Source: Lathyrus oleraceus (taxonomy: Eukaryota > Streptophyta > Magnoliopsida > Fabales > Fabaceae). Taken from it: a stretch of DNA of 64,000 bases. Below are positions 12,343 to 23,668 of this stretch, in pieces. Position numbers and translations under genes: made by a program. The DNA lies in contig NC_066579.1 of the NCBI RefSeq assembly GCF_024323335.1, forward strand, positions 355,267,400 to 355,331,399, written 5' to 3'. The notes under the pieces were generated by a model. The model was not told where the DNA came from and did no database searches. It saw nothing but the letters and a program-made list of their open reading frames with translations. Every line of letters begins with the position of its first letter. Positions within the stretch are counted from its first letter, which is position 1.

Positions 12343-12639
12343 CAATCTAGAAGAGTTGGCTCTGGTGTAGTACTGATGAGTTAGCTTGTCTTCAAAATAA
12401 ATGAAGAGCACAGAGTTAGGCCACAAACAAGAAGACCGGAATAACACATGCTTATGCAAATGATGCATGCAATGTTTGTGCATATGCTTTGTTTTTATTT
12501 TGAAGGAACTTTAGGGTATTATTTGCAAATTTTGAATATTAAGCATTTAATCGCATATGGAAAATATCTCATTAAATATATTTGAGAAAGAAGTACACCA
12601 TTGTCAATCATATTACAAGAGAAAAGGAAAATAAACATC

Positions 12640-14077
12640 CTATGGATCCCTAGAAGCTCGGGATACCGGAAGATAAGCTGCACGAAGCCTCTTAATCTCT
12701 CTCTCATATGCTGCTTCCATATTCGCCTTCTCTATGGCGAGTCTGTCATACCTCCTTTTCCAGAACTTAGAAGACTGAGGAAGTAAAGAAGTTCATGCAT
12801 CATTCGGAAAGTCAATCACCTGATGCTCTAGGAACTCAATCAGAGCATCCTTCTCCTTAAGCCGTTGAAGCAACTCTTCTCTTTCACGGATCCAGGCACG
12901 TGAAAGGTCTTCTTCTCTCAACTCCTCTACGCCTTGGTTATGGAGGGTTGAAGGCCCAGCCACAACCAAAGGTGTAGGTCTCGGATAATCATAAGGCATG
13001 AGATACTTGGATGCTCTCTTCCTCACCCAAGTAGTATATGGCTCCACAACAATGCAGTTCTTCGGACCCAACTCATTTCTACCCTTCTTGTGAATCTTGC
13101 GCCAAGCGCGGACCATCCTTGCTTTCAGGCCTTGGGGATCTTTACCCTCCTGAAAGAACACACCTTCTAACAGAATGTTATTAGGTTTATCCTTTAAGGG
13201 GAACCCAAGCTGACGACGTGCTAGAATAGGGTTGTAGCTAATCCCACCACATGTACCAAGAAGAGGCACATTGGAGAATTCACCACAAGAGTCAATGATC
13301 TGGACACCATCATATGCACGATCATACCAAGAGATATCATCATTAGTGAGAGACATGAGTCTCGTAGACCACCGTAGACATCCCTTGTTCTCCTTGAAAG
13401 CGACTGTCTGAGGTAAGTGAGAAATAAACCACTTATACAACAGAGGCAAACAGCACACAATAGCGCCACCACCCTTTGCATTCCTCAAGTGCAAAGAGAC
13501 ATAGGTATCACCCAGCAGAGTCGGAACGGGATTAAGAACAGAGAAGATCCTAATAGCGTTCACATCCACAAATTTGTCGATGTTGGGGAACAATACCAGT
13601 CCATAGATGAGAAGCACAAATATAGCCTCAAAGGCATCCTCACTCATGGCCTTCCCATAAACGGTAGCTTGAGCGATGAGGAACTCAGAAGGAAGACCTT
13701 GAATTCCACCTTTGGCAGTCACATGAGCTTTAACCAATGGTTCATCTATGTGCAACATGTCAGCTATCTCTCGAGAAGTAGGAATACTCTCCAAGCCACT
13801 GAACGGCACCTGATCCAGAATCGGAATACCCACAAGATGAGCATACTCCTCAAGGGTAGGCAATAGCTGGAAGTCTGGAAAAGTGAAGCAGTGATACAGA
13901 GGATCATAGAACTGCGCCAAAGTACTCATCAACCTGAGTAGTCAACAGAGGCAGAAGCTTCCCATAACGAGCTTTGAAACCCAAGGGATCTAATACATAA
14001 GATGTCAGATTCCTTAACTCTTTCAGATCGGGTTGTCGAAAGATGTACTTCTTTGTATGCCTTTTTGGTCTTTCCAT
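12640..14077 (-). pseudogene. Ogre ORF1 protein, broken
   Basis: ORF1 is the extra protein of unknown function that Ogre elements encode between PBS and gag. The start ATG at 14077-14075 opens MERPKRHTKKYIFRQPD; after about 50 codons a one-base frameshift near 13920-13930 moves the frame, which continues STLAQFYDPLYHCFTFPDFQLLPTLEEY without a break to a TGA at 12795-12793. Sequence beyond that stop is still recognisable in the same frame (SSKFWKRRYDRLAIEKANME and onward, helical and charged) and ends with TAG at 12642-12640. The restored length of roughly 480 codons fits an ORF1 protein. The body shows the plant-mobile-domain-like look of this family, with a charged coiled-coil tail. Two lesions make this copy non-functional. 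Confidence 0.85.
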
Positions 14078-15060
14078 ATCTGAAAATTTTGCAAATAAAC
14101 CCCTTAAGTTCCTTGAAAATTTTCTTTTTATCTGATGATATGGATGCAGATGAATGCATGAATGCATGAATGCAACAATCACACTCAAGGATCAAGCAAA
14201 GCACACCAGACAAAGGTCATGGGATGGTTCATATTATCCCTAATATCAATCATCCATTTTGGTGGATTATGGTTTTCACCTTATCGACACCCAAGTTCCA
14301 TTGATATTAACGATATACGAACGATTCAGACCTCCTTAATATCAATCATCCGTTTTGGTGGATTATGGTTTACACCTTATCAACACCCAGGTTCCATTGA
14401 TATTAAGGTTGCCTGAACGGATCAACCATGAATCACGGGTTTGTTGTGAGTCACGAGCATGGAGTCTCGGTTAAGAACCACCTAAAGGGAGTGTACTATG
14501 GTTTAAACCTGCCGAACATGTTCTACCAGAGGTTCCTATAGTCATCATCCCATCTTTCGAATATTATCGGAGGAACGAATACTCGTATTCCAAAAATATT
14601 CTCAAGAGAGACTCTTATGAGTGTAGTATCGCGTAACAATCGCATCAGATCTTACACCTGAACGACCTCCGCACTACGTCCTAAAAATAGGCCAAGATGG
14701 GCTTGGTAAACTAAGGTCCTTGGCTTCTACGGCACATATCGGAAGAATAATGCCTAACCACAAATAACTTGAGTGACATCATTAATCCAACATGACCTCC
14801 ACCAAGTGAATGGGCTCGCAAGTCAACTTGCTAAGGAATAACTCCACACAAGTCGACGAGACTATGCCATTCTCCTATCATAAGGTACACTCGAGTTCGG
14901 GTACAGAACTCATCTCACAGAGATCACCAAACAAGCAAGCAATTGATATATCAAGCAATTCAAGCATTACAAGCAATACAGTAATCCCAAATTGTACAAA
15001 AATATGTCATAAACAATATATCACAACAATTGTGAAAAGTAGGCAAACCCACTAGGAAAC
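14078..15060 (-). other. Leader between PBS and ORF1 of element B
   Basis: Noncoding on both strands apart from short chance frames. It holds a 96-bp spaced direct repeat (14241-14405). This is where packaging and translation-start signals of the genomic RNA would be expected, but I see no motif that proves either. Confidence 0.6.
14241..14405 (-). repeat. Direct repeat with inverted ends in the Ogre leader
   Basis: Two copies of about 70 bases start at 14241 and 14337 (96-base spacing). Each begins TAATATCAAT and ends with the inverse ATTGATATTA, so each can fold back on itself. The interior 'ttttggtggattatggttt' is shared by both with few changes. Confidence 0.8.
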
Positions 15061-15084
15061 GTTCGATCCCCAGCAGAGTCGCCA
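15061..15084 (-). other. Primer binding site, tRNA-Arg type, extended
   Basis: On the minus strand TGGCGACTCTGCTGGGGA follows the LTR after six bases. On the plus strand the same site reads as the last part of a tRNA: T-loop GTTCGA, T-stem, acceptor strand and CCA. The match covers 24 bases, longer than the usual 18; in element C the match stops after 18. Ogre elements are known to use tRNA-Arg. Confidence 0.85.
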
Positions 15085-15303
15085 CTTTTCTGTAGCGGTG
15101 TATTCGTCACTTTATGATTTATTGACTAAATCAAAAGCAAAGCATACAAAGATAGAGTCGCCACCGCACTTTTATTTATCCAAAGGAATGGCTAAAAATC
15201 GAACAAAAGCCTAAGAAGTTTTACAAAGAAAACTAATAAAAGGGGTACAGAGATCTGGGTAAGGGGGTAATTATGCAAAGGGAAGGTATTAGGCACCCAA
15301 TGC

Positions 15304-15324
15304 ATCCTAGGTACTCCTAGGGAA
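15304..15324 (-). other. AGTA-loop LTR hairpin (element B)
   Basis: Minus strand: TTCC, bulged C, TAGG, loop AGTA, CCTA, GGAT. The stem differs from elements A and C at several pairs, all compensated; the G-AGTA-C closure and the bulged pyrimidine are kept. Confidence 0.75.
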
Positions 15325-16087
15325 CCCTTTTCACAAATTGTTGCAAAAGATATTGTTTATGAAACATTTATTGTGCAAACATTGATTGGGAGGATGAGAA
15401 AAGAATATACAATTTTATTATTTTTGTGTTTGGATGGATAACCATTGCCTACGTACCTTTACAGGATCAAAACCTCGTAGTTCGGCTAAAAGATTTCCAA
15501 AAAAAATGAGTGAATTGATTTTAAACAAAAGCTCTAAGGTCTTTCATTATCCACGGGAGAAAACTCAACCTATACAACCACAAGTCCACCATGTGAGAAA
15601 AGCTTCAACTTGCTAGTGAGGGACCGTGCCCTATAATAAGCAAGGAAGTCTTACAATTCAATCACTAAGGACAAAAGGTGAGATTCACATCAACCACTAA
15701 GATAATTGAGATCTATGGCTAATGTATGAAAACTTGATTAAAGAATGGACAAGGCCACAAAACAATTGAGTGAGTGAAATTAACCATTTAGGAGTATTCA
15801 CAAAAGATGGTCAAAGTTGACATTAAATTCAATTCAGAAGAAGTATTGTGAAAATGAAGTTTGAAAATCAGAGGCTAGCCTAGGTTTCTAGTTTTGAAAA
15901 CAGGTGAAAATGTTTGCACAAAGTTTTCTGGTTTAGGTTAACATGCAAATGGAGGTTGTAAGAAAACAAAAGGTGGGGATGAGGGGTAAAACTTCTTAGG
16001 AGTTCACCTCTTGAGATCATATGTAGATGATCCAAGTGATTCCTTTGGAAAAAGGCAACAAGCACAAAGCAAGTAAGCAAGTTCAAA

Positions 16088-16575
16088 GAGAACAAAACTG
16101 GAAATAGAATGCCAATAAATGGTCTTACATCCAACTTCAAAAACAAACGAAATAGGAAACAGATTGCCAATCAATGGTCTTATACCTGACTCCACAAAAA
16201 GAAACAAAATAGGAAACAAGTTTCCAATCAATGGTCTTATACCTGACTCCACAAAAAATGATCACAGAAAACAGATAGCCAATCAATGGTCTTACATCTG
16301 ACTCCTCACAAGACAAAATAAAATAGGAAATGGAGTGCCAATCAATGGTCTTATGTCCACCTCCACAAAACAAAGATGGAAACCACATGCCAATCAATGG
16401 ACTTACACTAGCCTCACAAAGCAAAGAAAACAAATGCAATAAGCAAGAGGAAACAAGTTGCCAATAAATGGTCTTACACTCGACTCCAAGGAAATGGAAT
16501 GCCAATCAATGGTCTTAGTCCCAACTCCTACCAGATCACAGGAAACAACTGCCAATAAATGGACTTACAATTGAC
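16088..16575 (-). repeat. Nine-copy tandem array in the LTR of element B
   Basis: Units of about 41-72 bases share the core 'ccaatcaatggtctta' on the plus strand (cores near 16111, 16168, 16226, 16280, 16338, 16389, 16461, 16502, 16552). Unit spacers vary in length. The repetitive peptide frames on the minus strand here are by-products of the array. Confidence 0.88.
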
Positions 16576-19500
16576 TCCTCAATGGACAAAACAAAATGTC
16601 ACAAAGTATGAACAATGATCATGAAATGATGTATAATTAATGCTCAAAGATGAAAACAATGCACAGAGGCACACACAAACAATTATGCACATATGGGTAA
16701 ACAAGCAAACAAGCAGTCAATTATCACACACTATACACAATCAATAGGCTCAAGCAAGGTTGGGCTTTAGTCAAGGGGTCACATCAACCTCGACAAACAA
16801 GCCAACTGGAAAGGGGTGTTTTGAGCTCTTAACCCTAACATTGAGAGTTAGGGTGAAGCAGATGAAATGGAGATGAGGGTTATGCCTCATAGCCCTTATC
16901 CCTGGCCTGGGAGAGCTTTAATCAATAGAAAGTGTGGGAGTTCAGAATGAGGGAACTCTTCTCCACAAATGACTGACTCTATGGACAAGATTTTGGGTTT
17001 TCTATTCAAAGTGCATCAACACATGGTGTGAGCAAAATGAATGACACAACTGAATAGCAGGGGATGGATTACACACCCCTTTTATCTGCCAATTGCCTCT
17101 TAAGAGGACTTAACCTGCTTGGCACAAAGATAAACAAACAAGAACATGGCCTCTTAAGGAGGGCTTCAGACAGGTGCCTGCCAAAATAACATGACAGGTC
17201 TTCCAGACTACATGAAGAATAAGGATTATACCTAAGTGGTATGCCAACCACAAGTAAAGCAAAGCAAAGTTCAAATGAACTTAAAGCAACTTAGGTACCT
17301 GTGTAAACAACTAAATAAATCAGTACAGTATTCAGACAAACAGACAACAGTCAACAACAAACAGACAATCCCAATGTACAACAAATAAGCCATAAGGCAA
17401 ACTCAAGTGAATTATCATCAACCTACAAAACAACCAAATGTTAGCAATCAATAGCAAATATCAACATTCAAATGATGAAGCAACATCAACCATGGAAATT
17501 GAGTGCTTGGTCCTGAAATTCAAAGCTCACATGTAAGTACAAACCACTAGGTCAAAGCCTAGGGTCAAAGGTGAAGAAAAAATTCAAAACAGAAGCTAAT
17601 ATTCAACACAATGCAACCTCAAACACATATTAACATGTCCTAAAAAGGACCAAGTCAAAATCATCAAGCAAGGCCATTTCATGTGCAAGAGAAGTCAAAG
17701 ACAATTTCAAAGCTCATATTTGGACATTGAGATTGAAAATTCCAAATCAAAACAGAAATGATTCAAATAATTCTGGAAAAATTCATGAGCATTCAACACA
17801 TCCAATACAATCATCATACCAAAAATCAGAAGCATCAAAGATCAATTGGCATGGAAATGAAATTGCACAAGTTGATCAACCAAATGTGTGACACAAATTG
17901 TCACACCATGCAAACATGTACATAAAATAGAAATGGTAAATGAGAAAAATACCAAACCAAGCCACAAACATCCATTAACATGTTAGGAACAAACATGCAA
18001 AATTTCATGGCATTTGGATTAAAATCAAGCATTTCACAATAGGAAGAGTGGAGCAAGGTCACAAATGTACACATGTTCACATATTCTAGCACAATCCAAA
18101 ATCCAGCCATGCACAACTTCAGAGTTTATCATCATCAAATAGAGGACATCTCAATGAACAAGTAGCAAAAAACCAGGGATTTTTTGGAGCATTTTTCAAT
18201 TTATTATGAATTTTTGAAGTTGGAAGAAAAAATTAAAATCAAAATGATCATAGCATGGAAAATAAGGAGGGAAATGGCATAATGAAGCATTAATTTGAAA
18301 ATTTGCTTACGCGCCAGGATCGAACCGTGTACGGATTTGAAATGAGGCGCGCTACACTGAAACACAGTCGTTTCACATGAAGAACCCTAGCGAACCAGAT
18401 GGACGCAAAGACGGACGCTAGGCCGTCGCTAATCTGGAAAAAACATCGTCTTCCTCGTGAAGACGATGATGAACAGTAGACCTTCAAACTAATTTTCCAG
18501 AATTTTCCAGAATTTCAAAAATCATACATCATTTTAAAGCTCTTTCAACCAGGAATTCAGATCAACCAATATCTAGTCCTAATTCATCATAATTAAAGAG
18601 AATCGATGAAAAACATTTATGAATGCAAAACTTCAATCACACATATCTCCTGCTATAGTGCATCATTTTTCATGAAATTTTCACCAGAATCATCAGCAAG
18701 AGTAGATCTACATGAACATGTGCATGGATTTGAGAATTGAAAGCTTCGAAAAACCTACCTCTTGAAGAGCAGGTTCTGGATTCGCACGATTCAAAGCTCC
18801 AAATGATCCAAATCACCTCCTGAGATGCTGTCTTGAATCTTTGTGAAGTAATTGAGGCTTGGCAGGTGCTAGATCCAGCTCAAATCAGAATTTCCATCTT
18901 CACCTTCATGAGCTTGCTACACTTGATTCTTGCATGAATTCCACAATCCAAAGCTTGATCTGCACTATATCAGTACCAGAGAACAAGAATATGAAATAAA
19001 ATTGCAATGTTATTTGAAGAAAATTTGAATTATGATTGGAAGAAAATTTTGGAGGGAGAGAAAATTTTGATCTAGAAATGGTGAAAAATGATTAAGCTCC
19101 TTTGAAATTCTGTTAGGTTTTAGTATTTATATGCTCTCTTAATCACATTGCTAATCCACACTTAATTTGGTTAATTGAAATTAGGCAAAATAAGGTGTTT
19201 TGGCAAAAATTGAAAATTGCATGGTGCATGTAGTAAACCCACGTGAACAGTGTCATGTGCTTGATCAAAGTCACTCTAAATCATCTTTTAAACACATTGG
19301 CAATGGTAGAAAGTTCTCATGATGCACCATTTTTAAATTTTCAAGTTTCCCTCCAAAATTGACTTGAATGCACAAATGATCATATGATGGAAATTTAGGC
19401 AATGTGATTAATGATTTGGAAACTTCATGTTATGAGAAGCATTTTAGAAAAAGAGGCACCAAATTTGGAGTTATGAATCAAAAGTTATGGCCATTTGAAG

Positions 19501-20267
19501 TTCCATGTACACTTGGCAATGATTGGACCATATCTCCTCAACCATTCATCAGATGCTCATGATCTTGGACTTTTTGGAAATGGGAGAAAGAGATCTTCAA
19601 CTTTCATATTGGACAAAAATTCATTTGAAGCTTCTTTGATGTTGGAAAGTTGAGTTGAAGTTGGACCAAAAACTTTCCATTTTTGGAAACTTGAAATTAT
19701 AGGTCACTTTCCATTTTGGGAAACTTTTGCACTGGCTTCAAATTCTTCAACATTGATGTTTGAAATGATGAATAAGCCTTGTTTGGACATGAATGGGATG
19801 AATAAACTCAATTTCCACACTCAAAACCCATAGTTGACTTTTCAGTTGACTGCATTGGCCCTTAGATGACTTGAAAATATTCTGATGAATTTGAGCTTCA
19901 ACCACTTGGGGAATTGGTTCCAAAATGAACCTATAGCTCATATAAGCTCCATAAAATGATCAGATGATTCATATCTCAAGAAAATACCATCTACTCTTTG
20001 TACCATGAATTCACCTGATGCCTTGACTTGTTGACTGCTTAAGCTGCAAGTAACAAAGGTTAATGACATATTTTTGTACATTTTTGGTTAGTGATTAAAA
20101 GAAAAGAAATGATATACAAATGCAAGCAATGCTTGGTGATCAAGAACCACTCTCAAGAAAGATCCCACCCACAGGGAAGGAAGCAAGGTGTCCAATGATC
20201 CTTGAGGCTATGCAATGATATGATATGATGCCATGAGGGATCTTGGGGACAAAATTGGGGTCTTACA

Positions 20268-20751
20268 CACTCATTCAAACTCTTTTAGGCCTTTTGTGCC
20301 TCTTTTAAATTTAAAATTTTGATTAAAAGCAATCCACTCGCTTTGAAATTGATACCACGAACTATGAGGTTTTGATCCCTCATTTTTATATTGGTACGTA
20401 GACACAAGTCTGAAGGTCTTGTCAAACACAAAAATATAATTAATGAATTCTTTTCTCATCCCCACACTCTATTTTTATCAAACATATTTATACCAAAAAC
20501 ACATACACACATAAAAAAGGGCTCCTTAGGAGTACCTAGGACACTTTGGGTGCTAACACCTTCCCTCTGTGTAACCAAGCCCCTTACCTGTAATCTCTGG
20601 CATTTTATTAGTTTTGATTTTAAAACTTCTTATCTTTGGGTTTTGTTCTTATTTTTCCATTTTCCTTTGGAAACAATAAAATCGAGGTGGCGACTCTGGT
20701 TTTATTGACGTTAAGTTTACCCATAGCTTAATGGTCATGAATTTACCGCTA
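20268..20751 (+). repeat. 3' end of a plus-strand Ogre-type LTR
   Basis: Ends ACCGCTACA at 20751 and shows the usual order near an LTR 3' end: a diverged CTATG...CGTAG hairpin (about 20360-20402), the AGTA-loop hairpin (20523-20541), 'ggtgctaacaccttccctc' and 'ggtggcgactctg'. Its 5' part is missing because element B inserted at 20268. It abuts minus LTR sequence at 20752, implying that this element had inserted there earlier. Confidence 0.8.
20523..20541 (+). other. AGTA-loop LTR hairpin (fragment at 20268-20751)
   Basis: TCC, bulged T, TAGG, loop AGTA, CCTA, GGA. The bulged pyrimidine is T here rather than C. Confidence 0.7.
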
Positions 20752-22642
20752 CAACCTCAAAGCAACTCAATATTCTTGCCTACATTGGTAGGACATCAGC
20801 CAACCAAAAATCACAAAGAATGGTGAAGAATTGAGGGAGAATTGAAGAGATGAAAATTCTAAAAAATTACCTTCGAGGGAGCTTCAACCTTGCTTGATCT
20901 TGATTCCAATTGTGCTTGGCTTTGTTTCAGAAGCTTGTAGGAAGTGATTAAGATAAAAAAAAATGGCCTGGACTCTTGGAGTTTCAATCTCAAAACAGAA
21001 TGAGATTTGAAGCTCAATTTTCAAATGAAAACATTCAAGATTATCCTTTAATGGTGAGGGTTTGGATTGTAGGTTCAAAGCTTGGGCATGGGGTCCTCAA
21101 TTCTGAGCATGAGGGGTTGTATTTATAGGCCATGAGATTCATTTCCACACACTTCCAAATTTTTCCAACTTTAGCAATTCACCTTCCATGGTTGCATGGG
21201 CGTGTGATAGGCCCATCAAATGATGCTATCAGGTCCAAAAATGATTGAGAATCATGCTGAAATCATGTCATGTGGCCGTGCGTTTGTGTTTGAACGGTGA
21301 AAATGAAAATCGTCCAATTGATCCTTTGAAAAGAACCCATGCGCAAGTTCTTCATTCTTTATCCAAATGAGATGATCTTGGACTTTTTCGAAAGATAAGA
21401 TCAAGGGGAACAACTTTAATGTTGAACACTTTTTAATTTGAAGCTTGGATAATGATGAAATTTGAGGTGGAAGTTTGGGAAATCAAACATATTTGAAAAT
21501 TTTCTAAGTACCAAGTCAAATGTTCACTTCTTCCACCTTGAGTGACTTTTGATATGGACCTCAAATGGAAAAAGTTCCTTCATAAAAGTTGTAGCTCTTT
21601 CAAAACTCTTCAATTTGGTCAAGAATTTGACCTCATTTGGATTTATCATGAAGGATTTATGAATTTTAGAAGTTGAGGAAAATCACTTGTTCAATGGTAA
21701 TGGTCCAAAGTGACCTATAATGTTTCCTCTTGGAACATGCATTTGCAAGTTGAATTTGAACTTCCTCTAAACATAAAAGTTGAATTAGAAATCTTGAATT
21801 TGATCATGTAATTTTAATGTCTTTCATATCATAAAAATTGAGCAAGTTATGGTATTAGGAAGTTGATCTCCAAACTAGGGTTCAGTCAAAATGACCTATA
21901 ATCTTTCACCATAAAACATGACTTTCCAAGCAAAATTAGATCTTGACTTCAACATGAAAGTTGTTTTGAATGTCATTATGAGTAAATTTGATCTTGTAAT
22001 AATTTTCGTATGACATAAATTGTAACAGATAGGGTCTAGGGAACCCTAGTTTTGACCAGTTGAATTTCTCAGGTCAACCACCATGAACCATCTTGCTAGC
22101 TTGATATTATCTTGACTTTTGGTACTCATGGAGGATCATATATGCATAAGATGATGTAATATTAATTATCCCTTGAATTATTTGATTAAATGTTGAAGAA
22201 ACTTGTTGAGGAAGTCACACAAGATACCCAGATGAATTAGGGTTTCCAAGGCAAACAATCTTCAAACTCTTAATGAATTATTGATAAAAATGATATGTGA
22301 AGACCATGGGGATCCATATATGATGTCTAGAGTCAATGTGAACCATTTCTTGATTGAACTACTTGCATTGAGGGTCTCATACCCTAGATCTGAGCTTGAT
22401 ATAGCATAGGTGAGCATACACACTACCTACAAAAGCAACAAACTATACATTGACATATTTTTGGTATTTGGTTAGTAAATAATGAAAAACAAAGTATGAT
22501 ACAATAAAAAGTATGCTTGGTGATCTCTCCCAATGCAAACCCAATGAATGAGGGGTAAGGAGGATGCCAAGGTGTGATCCCAAAGCCAATGCATATGATG
22601 AGATGACATGACGGGTCTTAGGGTCAAAATTGGGGTCTTACA
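20752..22642 (-). repeat. 5' part of a minus-strand LTR (TGTAAGACCCC family)
   Basis: In its own direction it starts TGTAAGACCCCAATTTTGAC at 22642 and runs to the point equivalent to about 25534 of the plus LTR 23669-27093, where it is cut by the LTR fragment at 20268-20751. No polypurine tract precedes it (the flank reads CATAGAATCT), so it may be a separate insertion into the Ogre tail at 22643-23668 rather than that element's own 3' LTR. Confidence 0.78.
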
Positions 22643-23668
22643 AGATTCTATGACCAAGATCGTCACATTCCTCAATAATCATCGAATTCTTCTTAGAATT
22701 TGCAAAATAAACCACTTCCAAGGAAAAGATAACCGAATCGGGTTCACAACAAAGAAGAAACTGTCGGAGTTACGCAATACAATTTAATGCAAAACTGAAA
22801 CCAAATAAAGGTTTTGGATCTCAAACCACAAAATATGAGCGCCTCAGCTGGGGGATATGAAGTTGCAAATGAGACCGATCACCAGCTCAACTAGAGATGA
22901 GATCCACCGTCTCCACTAGGGATGATAAAATATTCGGGGAGAGACTCATCAACCAAGCTGGCGACACATGACGAACTGTTGGGAAAAAAGAGTTATCAAA
23001 CCAATTGCTTGGGGAAAACCAACAATGCTTCGCACTTCAAGACTTATCTGTTCTCAGATTGCCGTTGACATTCCTTACTGAAATCGATTATTCTTAAAGT
23101 GATTATTTTTATTATTTTAAGAAAAAATTATTATTCATTGATTTATTTTAAAATTTTCATCATAAAAATTAAATTTTATTTGGCATCAGTAAATAAGAAT
23201 AGAAACGATTGGATAAAAGCTCAACTTTATTTAATAGAATGGTAGTCCGTAAATGACGAGACTCCATAGATCTTTACAAAGTTTGAAAATGGTAATTTAC
23301 ATGGAAAAGGGCTACAATGAATACAATGATCACTACTCTCTCTACCAACTTCAAAATCTATTGTGCTTGTCTTCAGTTGAGAATGGTGAATCAGAATCAA
23401 ATGACTTGCCCAAAACTTCTTCCATGATTAGGACCAAACGAATACAGTTACTTGCCATAATGCCTAATTTTTGCCTAGATTTCCCCAAGGTGGGGTACTC
23501 AATCTACCGGGATAAATTTTCGGTTTTATGTCTCTAATTTTTGCCTCGATCTCCCTTTCAGGTTTTTAATCCACCAAGATGCTCATTTTTGCCTAAGGCG
23601 CCCTTTCGGGTTTTCAACTTATCGAGTTGTTCTTTTCTTTTTAGGCGAAGTATTTCTTGACTGCATCG
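22643..23668 (-). repeat. 3' tail of another minus-strand Ogre
   Basis: Reading downward from 23668: the end of integrase with its stop, then three diverged modules of the form 'gattgaa...accc...ggg...aggcaaaaatta' as in element C (47839-47990), then about 800 bases of noncoding tail with CCCCAGC-type motifs. The upstream part of the element is missing: the LTR at 23669 interrupts it, and what follows that LTR is CACTA sequence. Confidence 0.8.
23641..23668 (-). pseudogene. Last nine codons of an Ogre integrase
   Basis: Minus strand reads DAVKKYFA and a TAA stop (23643-23641). Element C has the same ending DAVKKYFA at the end of its integrase remnant near 47800, followed by the same modules. 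The remainder is cut off by the LTR that starts at 23669. Confidence 0.75.

Larger units (their letters stand above)
8208..20267 (-). mobile_element. Element B: 5' half of a minus-strand Ogre, with nested insertion
   Basis: Reading from high to low coordinates: 5' LTR (20267-15091), PBS (15084-15061), leader, ORF1 (14077-12640), gag (from 12342) and the start of the protease region, cut at 8208 by the LTR of element A. A solo LTR (10115-11857) sits inside gag. ORF1 upstream of gag is the hallmark of Ogre. The rest of pol should lie beyond the left edge. ORF1 and gag both carry frameshifts or stops, so this copy is dead. Confidence 0.88.
15091..20267 (-). repeat. 5' LTR of element B (5177 bp)
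   Basis: In its own direction it starts TGTAAGACCCCAATTTTG (20267) and ends ACCGCTACA (15091), six bases from the PBS. It carries the AGTA-loop hairpin (15304-15324), a CTACG/CGTAG hairpin near 15450-15490 and a nine-copy tandem array (16088-16575). Stretches at about 16800-17250 are recognisable relatives of 6790-7200 of element A. The right flank starts CACTC (20268-20272), the candidate target duplication. Confidence 0.88.

Noticed and set aside
15061..15084. tRNA gene fragment (reads T-loop, acceptor strand, CCA)
   Set aside because: It includes the post-transcriptional CCA and sits six bases from an LTR end on the opposite strand, so it is a primer binding site.
16137..16505. 122-codon minus-strand frame with repeated 'PLIG' peptides
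   Set aside because: It is the translation of the nine-copy tandem array in an LTR.
16088..16575. CRISPR-like array of short repeats and spacers
   Set aside because: Repeats are diverged, spacers are similar to each other, and the array is inside a plant LTR.
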